From positions 1,692,204 through 1,756,203 of the forward strand of contig JAQFVV010006352.1 of the NCBI GenBank assembly GCA_028023455.1: DNA of 64,000 nt, in the 5' to 3' direction. The stretch is from Epiperipatus broadwayi (taxonomy: Eukaryota > Onychophora > Udeonychophora > Euonychophora > Peripatidae). Below are positions 15,670 through 27,455 of the stretch, piece by piece. How positions within the stretch are numbered: the first letter of the stretch is position 1; every line of letters starts with the position of its first letter. A program made the translations under genes and the position numbers. Below the pieces are notes generated by a model. The model ran no database searches and had not been told where the DNA came from. It worked only from the letters and a program-made list of their open reading frames with translations.

Positions 15670-18600
15670 TTTACATTATATAAAAATCATTACAATTCAT
15701 AATAATTAACTTGTTTTAGTTAATATAAAGCTATATTATTCTCACACATATAAAAAGAACATTAATGTAACTAGGATAATATATACATACACATGCATGC
15801 ATTTTATTTTATAAAAAGATCTAAACTATTAATAATAACTATTAATTTTATCTAGAAACAAAATATTTTCACAGTATATAAATAATTTTTTCTATGCAAG
15901 AATATTTAATTTTAAGTATTCCAAGAAGTAAAGAAAAAAAACTTAATGACTCTAATAAATTAATCAAGTCTATAAACAAAATAAAATAATTTCTAAAAGC
16001 AACTTTATCTAGACTTTTAAATCGTTTAATTAATAGATTACTATGTTCTATTATTAGCCCTGGTAGAAATTTTTGTCAATGATTAGTATTAGATTTTAAT
16101 ATTAAATTTCTATCCAATATTAGAATTCAACAAATTGGATTTAATTTATTAAAGATATAAGTTTAAAATCAAAATTCATTAAAAAAATCATATTTGAAGT
16201 TTACAAGTAATGAAAAATAAGAATAAATTGGGTACATAATAATAACAAAGGTCTTTTTGCTCATTGGATGATGTGCATAAAAGCCACCAAATTAGTGACA
16301 TCAGAAAATTAATGAAATCTTTATTGTCAGACATTTTAAAATGAGAATGAAATTTAACAAATAATTTTTTGATTTTAAAATTGCATTTACAATTCTTAAA
16401 ATATCTCAAATACACATAGAACCATGTTGATAATGGTATTATCAATCTGCTTCAAATGGATTTGCAATGTTACTGATAATGATGCTCTTTGTTTAGCATT
16501 ATAGTCAAATTTATTCATTTCTATTTTTAAAAATAAAATTTATACAAATAAAATCAAAGTGCATTTAAATACTTATTATTGTACAATAATAATCATAGCT
16601 CTTTTGCTATTCCAAAAATCTTCTCAAAATAATCTCAAAATGATTTTAAAAGAGGATAAAAATAAAAAAAAAACTATCAAACATGTGGATGCTGGATGAA
16701 ATTATCTTGATGTTATTTGTTAATTTTCTTTTCTAGCATCAAGTGAGAATGGAAACTAGAGAAATAAGATTAAATATTATGAAAAGCAAATTAACCTGTT
16801 TCATAGAAAACTCCTTCTGCCTATTTTGAATGAGTTCTAGTGAGATCTAATATTAAATGTTCCTCCACATATGAATATTTTATTTTTCTATTAAATCTTT
16901 TTTTTATATAACATATTGTTAATCTTAACATTATTTATTACAAATACATTCTTTCAAGTGATACAAATTTCAATAGGTAATATTGGACATTTTAAAAATA
17001 TGAAAAAAAATTAAACAAAGTTCTTATCTATAACAAAGAAGCTTGTCACCTTGGATAAATTTAGATATTTAAAAAGTTACTAGAATAAAATATTAGAACA
17101 TCATTGGGCAAAATTTTCTATTCAAAATGTTAATAGAACAAAATATTTGATATTTTAATTCTATATTATAAAAACTAAAATAAATTTAGGATTAGTATCA
17201 TCAAAGAAAGGAAAAAATATTAAAACTAAAAGTATTATTTATTGTTGTTAAAATTTTAAAAGTAAAGACTTTGTCATTTGACAAAGATGATTTTACATTT
17301 AATACGTAGACCACTATTTTTGTTATTCTGTAACAAACTTTTTAAGAGTTATCTTTTTACAAATAAATGTTTTCAGAGACAATAATCTATTAGTAGTGTA
17401 GTTTTTGGTTTAAAAATAAGGCTTTTATAAAAATATTGCATCATAACTTTTAATGTGTAAAAAATTAATAAAAATTGCAATTTTTATTAGAATGCAGTTA
17501 TTACCATTTGGCTAAAATACTCAGCTAGTCAGAAATTGTCATTTCTAATGATCTTCTAACCACCTTCTTTGTATTAGTAAGGTATTTTTCAAGCACATAA
17601 AAGGTTCATATAATGCTGATATCTTCAGAATTTTTCCAACTAATTCATTAAAATTAAAGCTTCAAAATAAAAAAAATGCAAACCATCTCAAACTGAATTA
17701 TAAGTTTATATATGGGCTTAGCACAACTTAGAGTTGTTATAGTGATTATAGTATCATGCTAATCTGCATAATGATACTGCTTATTTCTTTTCAAACTATT
17801 AAAGTAGAAGGACTACCACTAATACAATGAAACTCAAAATTAACAGATTAAAAGTTTTTTTTTCTTTTGGAACGTTTTACTGTTTAAGTAAAATATTTTT
17901 TTAGAATAATGAACATTTTTTGCATTGTTTTAGCACTGAAATTAAATAATATGCATGATATATTTATATATAATTGATTTTTCTCTCAAAAAATGGCCAT
18001 CATTATTGTTTTACCATACATTTTGCATGAAGATAGTATATATTCTTAGTGAAATATTTTATCAATAGCAACTTTTTTTATGTTTCTACATATTTAGTGA
18101 TCACTTCATACATGGAAACACTTATAAAAATATTTTACTTAGAATAGTCTTATTTATAAGTGCTATATAAAGAAATTTTAGTTACTAAATACACAATGCA
18201 AATACTGAGAACCTTCAACTTAGTTTTACCTCTCATATTATCCAAAGTTTATATGTAGTAATTGTAACTGTCAATGCATATATTTAAATCAACTTAGAAA
18301 ACATTTGCATAAACTTCTGTAAATTCTAAATCCTACCAATGTGCAAGCTATTAGCAGCAGTTATCTCATTGATTCTTCATGACTTTTAATTAAAAATGTC
18401 TTTGGTATTTATAATATATTCTTAGGAATTTCAGTTTGATAAACAGAAGTATTAATATTATATAATTTTTTTTTAATAATAAAAAATTAAGATTATAATT
18501 GTAATGCTTTTTAATCTTACATTAATAAAGAACCTAGATTAAAAATAATTTCTTAAATATTTTTTTTTCTTAATTGTTTAAGTATAATTATATTTAAAAC

Positions 18601-21600
18601 AGCATTTATAATTATATTTTAAAACAATATGTTTATATAAAAGCAGTTTTATTTTTTTTATTTTTGTCAGAATCAAACTAAATTAAATAATATATTGAAA
18701 TCAGAGTAGTGTTCTCTTTTAACATACAGAAGTTATTTTAAAATATCATAAAATATTATTACCTACTTAATATTTATGCAATTCTAGATTTTATTTAAAT
18801 ATTCATGTATGTAATTTTTGTATGTGTATATATTTTTTCTTTTCCTTTATAAATTGTAAATATATTTGTACATGCACACTATTAAGATTATTAATCCACA
18901 GAGTTTTGTCCATCAGACAGTCCCAATATTTACCTATAATATCAAATACAAAAAATTAATTTATATAATAAATCAAATATGTCAATTGAAAATATCAAAT
19001 TAAAAATTCACTACTAGTAGGAGACAATGTCAGATTAAGATTGAAATCAAATCCAAACATAAAAAATCTAGAAATACTTTTATTACATCGAAAAGTTTAC
19101 AAAAATTATATTGAAAGAAATCAATTTATATCCCTATAATAAAATAAAAAGATTTCAAATAATATTTAAATCATAGTATAATATATTTATATCACATGAA
19201 AATAAAAAGGAACTTCAAGAATTATAAGATTGTTTTAAGAAAGATTGATGAAAAAAAAATCATATGCCAACATATGTTGGGTAATAGAACAGACCGAAAT
19301 ATGTTTTATATATGCATTATTAATTAAAAGAAGGTATACTTAGCTAAATGATCTTTCTAATTGTTTTACACCTAGAAAATTGGACGTATCACAAACAATC
19401 CTTTTATGATATTAGAAACTATTTATGATGAGATATGAATTATTTGATTTCACAATAAGTTGATAAGTGATTTAATTAAAACTGAATGAAAAAAAAACCC
19501 AATATATTAGAAAAGGGAAACTAACAAAAGTGATGTCAAAAATTATAATTCAAGACTAATCTTTCTTTATAATTAATGATAAAAAACAATTTTTTTCTTT
19601 ATTTTTTTAAAAATGTATATCAAAAATAAGACATCCAGCCATTAAGGGATTAATCACACAATCAGAAAATATTTTTAGGTAGAAATACATATTTAAAAAC
19701 AAAAATAAACTCAGGTAATTTATATTATGTCTTATGATTTTTTATTAATGTGAAGGATGGATCATAAAAAAAGTGAAAAAAAACTGCTGCTTTTGAAGTA
19801 GGGGACAATAAGTTTTGAGAATTTTGCATTCAATAAGTGATTGATTGTTTCATAAGGTTAGAAGTTTGCCTTTACATGAAGTATAAATTTTTAGTTTTGG
19901 TCATGTTATCACTCAGAATTATAAAATGTTTGAACAGATTTGTGGTGAAAGAAAAAAACCCAATAGTGCAAGAGATACACTAAATTTCATATAAAAAATG
20001 TATTTTAAATCAATCTGAATAATTGCAAAAATCAGAGGCTATTATATAATTAATACATAACTCAAATGGTTTGTCATTTTGGAAATCATATTATGTACAG
20101 AGTTCAACTATGATTCATGGACATTAGTTCTCCAACCCTCTTTTGCCATTGCACCAAACCATGCCGCGGAGCGCTTCTAGATAAATGCTAATTAAAAGAC
20201 CACCAGGAATTGATATTAACTTATTGACATCTAATAATGATTCCATCAACAATAAAATTATATTTGAGCATATATATACATTTAGGCCCTAAGCAAAATA
20301 TTATATTAAAAAATTAAAAAAAAATAATTTTCAAAACTTTTATTTTATATTTTAATAATAATAATTCTTTAGAAATCGTGAAATTGTTTTTGACAAATGA
20401 TACAAAACAAAAGCGTTAATTGTTAGTTTTGCTTTTTTAAAATTAGATATAGGAATTTGAAATTTCTAAATTAAAGGCAAAATGCGAATTCTTCACGTTT
20501 CAATAAATCTTTACAACTATGTAAATAAAAAAAACCATGAGAAGTTTGAATCAATTTCAATTAGAGGATGTGACAGATTGCTCTTTATTAAGATACCAAT
20601 CGTTACAAATTGAGATTCAGCGTTCTCTACATTTCCTTATAATTGCAAAAGGCAGTTAAACGAATTCCTTCTGATAGGGTGATTTTTTTAGATTACTATT
20701 GTTTTTTATAAAATATCTTTATCAATAAACAAACACATTTGATATATTTAAATATACATGATTGCTTAAAAACTGTCAATATATATGGACTATTTTAATA
20801 AACGATCGCTAAATATGAAGAATAAAAATAAAAATTAATCGAACAAAGAAAAGGGTTGTTAAATTAAGTCCATTATTCTTATATTAATGAAACACTTTTG
20901 ACACATTTAATAAAACTACTAATTGTAGTTTAGGGATAATCTATTTCCATCTTTTTTTCAAATATATTGTAATTTTTACAAAAGTTTTTCTTGAAAAAAA
21001 TAAAGATACAGTTATGATGATTGACTTTTTATTTAAGATAAGATTATAAATAGTTAGAGACTCTCTACTCTTCCTCTCATATTTTGTGTAACTGATAATT
21101 TATTAACATACTTTTACTACAAGTATTACTAAAGAATTCAAATTTATAATCAGTACTGCAGATACAAAATCTAAAAGAAAAATAATGTGAACTCCCAGAA
21201 TTATAAAGAACTTGTACACTTTTTAACATAAAGTATAAATGCTGTTCATTTTGTAAATTTCAACTATAGGAAAGAGACTTGGCTTGGCAACACAATCAGC
21301 AACATTCATAAGACACAAAAAAATTTAAGTTAACTATATATGGTTGCGGTAGGGTTTTTTTTTTTTGTGTGTGATATTATCAACTGCTCTCTGAGATTTT
21401 GTTGGATGAAAACCCATTCACCAGTAATTAAATAAACTATTCATAGATTTACTAGTTTTAAGTTTTACCAAAGTGACTTATTTTAAGACATATTTTTAAA
21501 GATAAAGACCACATCTTTATAAATGCACGATAATCTGATTACTTTATAAAATGGTAAAATAAGTTTGCATCAGTACATGTTATAAGATTAAACAATTTTG

Positions 21601-22255
21601 AAAAATATAATTTTTCCAAATTCAAAATATTTTTATGTTTAAGTACCTAATCTATAATAGAAGATAAAAGTCTTAGAATAATCAAATTTTCTCATATATA
21701 GATATTAATGGATTGTGTTAATAGATATGGAAGTACTATATATATACGCATGATATTTGTTTGCTTTATATTCAAATTTTATATGTGTGTTTTACTACAT
21801 TTCAGAATCATACTATCTTCATATTGGCTTCATTTATTGAAGCGATATTTTATATTTTGTTACACCTCTTTCTGTTACATTTCTACAACCCTAGTTACTG
21901 ATAGTTTTGCATTGAGTAGTATTATGTGAATGATCTAATATAGCAACTTATATCATTTATTTGTTTTATCTATTTGTGCTGCAGAATACCCTTAGTTTAT
22001 ATTGCTATTCCACTCATGTCTTTTTCTATTTGATGGTTTGACTGTAGAACAAATTTTTGACATACTTTTAATAGATTTAATCATGGAAGTATTAATATTT
22101 GTTTTCCTACATGTCAATTAATCAATAACATTATTTGGAAAGAAGAGAAGATAAAATATACAATTAAGACTATGAAAAAAAAAAAAAAACTGTAGTAAAT
22201 AAAATTATAAAACTTATTTGAAAAGAAATAATGAAGAAATAAAAAAAACTATTGG
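15670..22255. other. Long AT-rich region without a recognised gene
   Basis: All open frames are short, A/T-biased and unlike known proteins. A short stretch at 20150-20190 is locally GC-rich (CCGCGGAGCGC) but contains no clear exon, tRNA or repeat. Confidence 0.5.
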
Positions 22256-22259
22256 TAAA

Positions 22260-23035
22260 GATATATATCAAGCTATCTACATAATGGATATGCAAGTCGA
22301 TTTGAAAAATATAATAGTGATATTAATATTTAAGACAGAATGGCAGGAATGGCATTAAAAATGACAGATATCATTCTTCTGTTAAATATTTGTAAGATTA
22401 TTGCTGCCAGTCTACAAAACATTTTGGACATCAAACCAATCAAAAGAAGAAAGTTTAATTTAAAAATTGTTATAATGCATTTGATTACACACTTATATGA
22501 AGAAAAGTTACAAAAAAGAACAAATGTATAGATTATATAAAGACATTTGATTCTAAAAACATTTTTGCTTATAATTAAAGCTTTGTAACATCAACATATG
22601 CATCTAAGATAGTGTCAAAATTTGAAATATTTACTGAAATTCAACAGCAATGATTAGATTACTCATAACTTTATAAATTAAAATTATTTAGATCATATAG
22701 AATTTTGTACATGATATGTATTTTTTATATAAAAAATAATGCGTCAGAGCTTCAAAATATTTTTACAAAACTATAATGCAAAAGCAAGAAAATAGAAATA
22801 AAGACAAATGTTAAAAAAACTACAATGATGAATGTTCAATGAATTTTCAAAAAAAGGAGAAAACAAAAATTGATAATAATTAACAAACAATTATAAATAT
22901 ATTGGTCTGATTATTACTATAACTGAAAATATAATGCATAAATTTAGGTTGAAACAATAAATAAATTTAATTAAAGAATTAAAGTTGGGAAATGGTTTTG
23001 GTAAACATAACATTATAAGAAAATTTTGCTTGAAG
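22260..23035 (+). pseudogene. RTE-like LINE reverse transcriptase relic
   Basis: Scattered plus-strand frames give ordered pieces of an RTE/CR1-type reverse transcriptase: KCIDYIKTFDS near 22527 (family: F(I)DY.KAFDS, motif A), L*HQHMHLR near 22585, YIGLIIT near 22900, and INLIKELKLGNGFGKHNI near 22970 (family: RRI.LGWAAFGKL). The spacing is close to normal. Stops and frameshifts are numerous and the catalytic ADD motif is not visible. It is an old, inactive fragment. Each match is short, but the order and spacing support the call. Confidence 0.45.
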
Positions 23036-23382
23036 TTATTAAATAAATATGTTTTAGTTATGTAAATACTCCAGTTTTACAAGTCAAATAAATAGAGATT
23101 ATGTTGGGAGCAATAAAGTAGATAAAAAGAAAAATATATAAATGCCAATAAAAACTGAATAAAATCCATCCACTGTAAAATCTTTTCTTAATTCATATGA
23201 GTGGGCATAGTCAATAGTAAGTATATTCACTGATAAACAAAAATAGATTATTACATTAAAATCAATATTATTTCAAACATGAATGTATAGACAATTTTAC
23301 ACTTAATTTTTTAAGATATAATAAACACCTCCATACTTCCCCATTTTTTTTAAATTCACTTAAATAAAAATATAATAAAAGA

Positions 23383-23440
23383 CAACCCCCCAAGATGTAT
23401 ATTGTACTGAACCAGCACTCATAAGTTGGCCCAGGTCACT
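23383..23440 (-). ncRNA. Hammerhead ribozyme, degenerate copy
   Basis: The minus-strand core reads CTTATGA instead of CTGATGA, and the GAAA position is altered to AATA. Stem II and stem I sequences are still recognisable by alignment to 24173-24230. Almost certainly inactive. Confidence 0.6.
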
Positions 23441-23776
23441 ATCTCTCATATATATCTTTATTATATGAAAAGTATTTATTTAGAGTAAATTGTTACATTT
23501 TCATTTACCATTATCAAACTTCCTCCATCCACAACTTTGACGTCATCCATTTCAGATAAATACAATAATGACTATTACTAATCATTATCGAAACTAGAGA
23601 TTATGTCTAGCACAGATATAAACTTTAAACCTCAGATGTAGATTAATATATCTGATTTTTATTTATTTTACACACACAGAGTTATTAACCATTCTCTTTT
23701 CCTATGTAATATCTTATAGATATAATAAACACGCGTTCATTTTAAATTCACTTAAATAAAGATATAATAAAAGACA

Positions 23777-23834
23777 AATGACCCCCAAGATGAATTTCGT
23801 GCTGAACCAGGACTCATCAGTTGACCCAGATCAC
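23777..23834 (-). ncRNA. Type I hammerhead ribozyme, slightly damaged
   Basis: On the minus strand CTGATGA and GAAA are intact. Stem II (GTCCTG/CAGCAC, loop GTT) has one C-C mismatch caused by a single change from the GTGCTG of the best copy. Stem III reads ATTCAT and the cleavage position is C. Stem I can pair through CAA/TTG and GATC/GGTC. Weak activity is possible. Confidence 0.7.
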
Positions 23835-24172
23835 TATCTCTCATATATATATATATCTTTACTATATAAAAAGTATTTATATAGAGTAAATTGTTACAGT
23901 TTCATTACATATGGGAAAAAGAAAGGTTAATAACTCCATGTGTGTAAAAAAAAAAAATCAGATATATTAATCTTTAACTGAGGTTTAAAGTTTATATCTG
24001 CGCTAGAGATAATCTCTAGTTTCGATAATGATTAGTAATAGTCATTACTGTATTTATCTGAAAGGGATGGCGTCGAAGTTGTTAGTGGAGGAAGTTTGAC
24101 AATGGTAAATGAAAATGTAACAATTTAATCTAGATAAATACTTTTCATATAATAAAGATATATATGAGAGAT

Positions 24173-24230
24173 AATGACCTGGGCCAACTGATGAGTGCTG
24201 GTTCAGCACGAAATGCATCTTGGGGTCATT
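24173..24230 (+). ncRNA. Type I hammerhead ribozyme, complete core
   Basis: All elements of a self-cleaving hammerhead are present in order. Stem I 5' strand: AATGACC (24173-24179) and CAA (24185-24187). Core CTGATGA: 24188-24194. Stem II: GTGCTG/CAGCAC closed by GTT, 6 perfect pairs (24195-24209). GAAA: 24210-24213. Stem III is a minimal palindromic ATGCAT, with predicted cleavage after C24219. Stem I 3' strand: TTG (24220-24222) and GGTCATT (24224-24230), pairing perfectly with the 5' strand across an internal loop. Tiny stem III is typical of metazoan PLE and retrozyme hammerheads, which can act as dimers through the palindrome. The role is processing of a tandem element transcript. Confidence 0.87.
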
Positions 24231-24539
24231 TGACTTTTATTATATCTTTATTTAAGTGAATTTAAAAAGAATGGAAGTATGGAGGTGTTTATTAATATCT
24301 ATAAGATATTACATACGGAAAAGAGAAAGATTAATAACTCCGTGTGTGTAAAATAAATAAAAAATCAGATATATTAATCTTTAACTGAGGTCTAAACTTT
24401 ATATCTGTGCTAAAGATAATCTCTAGTTTCGATAATGATTAATAATAGTCATTATTGTATTTATCTGAAATGGATGTCGTCAAAGTTGTGAATGGAGGAA
24501 GTTTGACAATGCTAAATGAAAATGTAACAATTAATTCTT

Positions 24540-25050
24540 TAACATGATTCTATAAGTATTCAATAATAATTAATTCCCACATTACTAGCAATAAAGTGTA
24601 AATGACTTATTGATAGACAAATTCTTATTATTCGATGCTTTTTTTCACTTTAACTTTATTACTTTTAAATAAAACAGAACTACATCTAGTTACACATATT
24701 CAAAATATTGATGTAACTTTTTTTAAAATTTAATATTTCATTTATTTCCAAAACAATGAATCTTAATTGATCTAAATTTGTGTTATAAACATATATTCAC
24801 ACATTGGCGTCTATATCTTAATATTAAATATATTCTAGTCTTAGAAAATAATGAAATCTATTTAATCCTAAGTGATTTTCATAAAGCTCTTTTTAAAATC
24901 CCCCCTAATATTTCTTTTTACATATAAACGATATTTGGCATTTTCAAAATAAATAATTGTCACCTGAAGGTTCCTAATATTAAACAACATACATATTTCA
25001 AAAAAATGTGTTTCTTTTTATTATCCTTTTTTTTTTTTCATATGTCAAAT
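24540..25050. other. Spacer, nothing recognised
   Basis: AT-rich sequence between the ribozyme repeat cluster and the tRNA-like block, with no supported feature. Confidence 0.5.
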
Positions 25051-25053
25051 GTG

Positions 25054-25123
25054 TTGACTGGAAGCGAACCCTAGACAGCTGCTTGGAAGGCAGCTACGCT
25101 AACCACTAGGCCACCGATTGCTT
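25054..25123 (-). tRNA. tRNA-Gly(UCC)-like pseudogene or SINE head
   Basis: The minus strand has an A box (TGGCCTAGTGGTTA), a clean anticodon arm CTGC-CTTCCAA-GCAG with anticodon UCC (Gly), and a B box (GGTTCGCTTCC). The acceptor stem does not close and the T stem has only two or three good pairs. It is therefore best read as a tRNA-Gly-derived pseudogene or SINE head, though the internal promoter looks intact. Confidence 0.5.
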
Positions 25124-25544
25124 GACTTATTTTTTTCAACTGCTTTTAACTGATTGCATCATGCAATTAATAACGAAACTATTTTCTCTTCCTCTTTTCT
25201 TTCCTAGTATTTTGAAACGTACTTAACAATGTCAAAAGATACTATAACAGATATATTATTGCACAGAATATCAATAAAAATAACGACAATTATCATGATA
25301 CAATTTAGTTTTAATTTTTAAACAAAACTAGAATAAACAAACTATTTATAACATATATACTGGGATTTTTAAATATTTTTTTCTAAATCTTTAGTAATGT
25401 CTTTTATAGAAATAAAATAACTTACAGTATGTCTAAGTAGCTTTATATATATATATATAATAATAATAAATAAAGTTTGATATCTGTATTCGTTTCACAA
25501 TATATGTAATATACAAATCAATATATATATCAAAATACAGTACA

Positions 25545-25620
25545 ATTTATATAAATTATATTCTTTTAGAAGTACTTTCGACTATACACTTTGTAGTCTT
25601 TATCAACTATATAACGTTGA
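25545..25620 (-). ncRNA. Hammerhead-like 3' tail of left PLE copy
   Basis: The minus strand reads TTGATAA in place of CTGATGA, then a stem GACTA/TAGTC, an intact GAAA, a palindromic AGTACT-type stem III and a possible stem I (TAG/CTA plus GTTATA/TATAAT around an internal loop). The changes at C3 and G8 would keep a U-A pair but replace a catalytic G. Fold likely, activity doubtful. Confidence 0.5.
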
Positions 25621-25660
25621 ATAATTAAAACGAGACAACCCTTAACAATCATAGTTCAAT

Positions 25661-27455
25661 TCAGATTTCCCACAATTCTGTTATCTTAACATTTGATGAG
25701 TGGCGATTCATTAACATTTGACGATTTCTTGAAATCAACATAGCCTCTTTTATTTTACGTTTATTATGACAACGTTCAATTTGAATAATTTTCATATTTT
25801 TATAATCAAATTTAAATCCATATTGACAAGATTTATTATGATCAAATATAACAGATGATGAAGGTTTATTTACATCTGTTCCATATTGATTCTTTTTGAA
25901 TTCTATTATATAAAAGCATATGTTCTTTTATTCTCTTCTCAAATGTACACTTAGATTCACCAATGTATTGTACGCCGCATCCACATATCAATCTATATAT
26001 AATAGAATTTTGATTAAACTTTGAATTTTGAATTTTAGAATTATTAAGCAATCTATTTATGTTATTTGTAGAGAAAAAAAAGCAATATGACACAAACCAT
26101 TATACATTTTCCTAATAAACTTGACCTGCTCATCTGATATAAATGGCATTGAAATCCATTTCATTTTGATATTTTTATTTTTAATTTTATTATAGTGTTG
26201 ATTTTTTTAAATCCTTTAATAATATTAGCAATTGCATTTTTATAATAACCAATTTTCAACAAGTCATTAACAAATAAATGTACATTTTTAATTTTATCAC
26301 TAGAATATTTGCATAATTTTTCATTTCGAAATAAGAATGATTTCAATCCAGACAGCTTATGACACATAGGTACATGTGATTCATATGGAATAAAACCTCT
26401 AGTTTCAATTGGTTTAATTAACATAAGATAATCCAAACTGTAATCATTAAGAGTAACTTGAATATCCAAGAATTTTATGGAATTGTATTTCTCTTTAGTT
26501 ATAACCCATTTTATATCCTTAATCTCATTTAATTCATTAAATAAATTGACTATTAATTCTTGTTTTCCACAAATAAAAACATCATCCACATATCTATGAT
26601 ATACTTTAATTTCTTGATATTTCAATTGTTTTAAAATTTTACTTTCATATGTTGATATAACAAAATTACAAATTTGAGCAATAGCAGGAAGACCCATTGG
26701 CCAACCAAAATTCATTTTATAATATTCATTATTAAAATTAACATAAATATTTTTATCAATAAACTGCAATACTTTTATAATAAAATTTATAATATCAGAC
26801 TTTACATTTTTTGAAACAAGAGCATTATAAATAATATTAATTGACTCTATTCTATCTATTGATCCATACATTTCATTTATATCAAAAGTACAAATTGTGT
26901 CATGTAAATCTATATTTATATTCTTAATTTTATCTACAAAATCAAACGATGATGAAATAGTATATTCTCCAAAACCTAAAATATCTTGAAGTAATAATTC
27001 AATATATCTACATGTTTGATAATAATATGCACCATCAAAATCAACCATCAATCTCAATGGATAATTTTCTTTATGTAGCTTTATATTCGAAAATATCCTA
27101 GGGCAAATAGCAGATGATGGATATAAGTTATAATATGTATGACTATCAATAGCTTTATTCTTAGCTTTTTTTAAAATTTCATTTATAAATTTCATGCGAG
27201 ATGTATCAATATTTATTATTTCACTATTTTGAAATTTAAGCTTTTTCATTTGATCCATAACTTTTTCATTATATTTCGCTCTTGTAAACAAACACATACG
27301 AAGGCTCTTGTCCTCCTTTAAACACACTAAGTCATTATTTAATAGGAAACTTTTAAATTTATTAATTTGACTTAACCATTTATCATTCCTATTATATTTA
27401 AAGTTTTTATTTTTAACTTCTTTAACAATGTTATTACAAATATTCGCATATATCG
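25661..27455 (-). pseudogene. PLE reverse transcriptase-endonuclease, left copy
   Basis: The intact 388-codon frame at 27327-26161 is a PLE reverse transcriptase. In its numbering, motif A is TFDINEMYGSI (147-157, Asp149), motif B is GWPMGLPAIAQICNF (208-222) and motif C is YVDD (246-249), all catalytic Asp present. The conserved N-terminal EDK...Y..KV..Q block is at 5-27 and the open frame continues upstream to the palindrome centre, so the true N-terminus is missing. A lost G near 26207 shifts the frame in the linker. The GIY-YIG domain follows (ICGCGVQYIGESKCTFEKRI, 26093-25866, YIG intact) after a further frame offset at a T8 tract. A 2-base deletion near 25893 breaks its C-terminus. Inactive as it stands. 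RT would copy the element RNA at nicks made by the endonuclease. Confidence 0.9.

Larger units (their letters stand above)
23313..24530. mobile_element. Hammerhead-ribozyme repeat cluster (retrozyme-like)
   Basis: Two segments alternate: B (about 190 bases, containing the ribozyme) and C (about 220 bases, containing GATAATGATTA and GGAGGAAGTTTGACAATG). The order is B-C-B on the minus strand (23313-23900), then C-B-C on the plus strand (23903-24530). The repeat unit is about 390 bases, so successive ribozymes of one orientation are about 390 bases apart. Ribozyme cleavage of a tandem transcript would release a ~390 nt monomer, the layout of animal retrozymes. There is no coding capacity. An autonomous partner, possibly a PLE, would have to supply reverse transcriptase. 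Confidence 0.75.
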
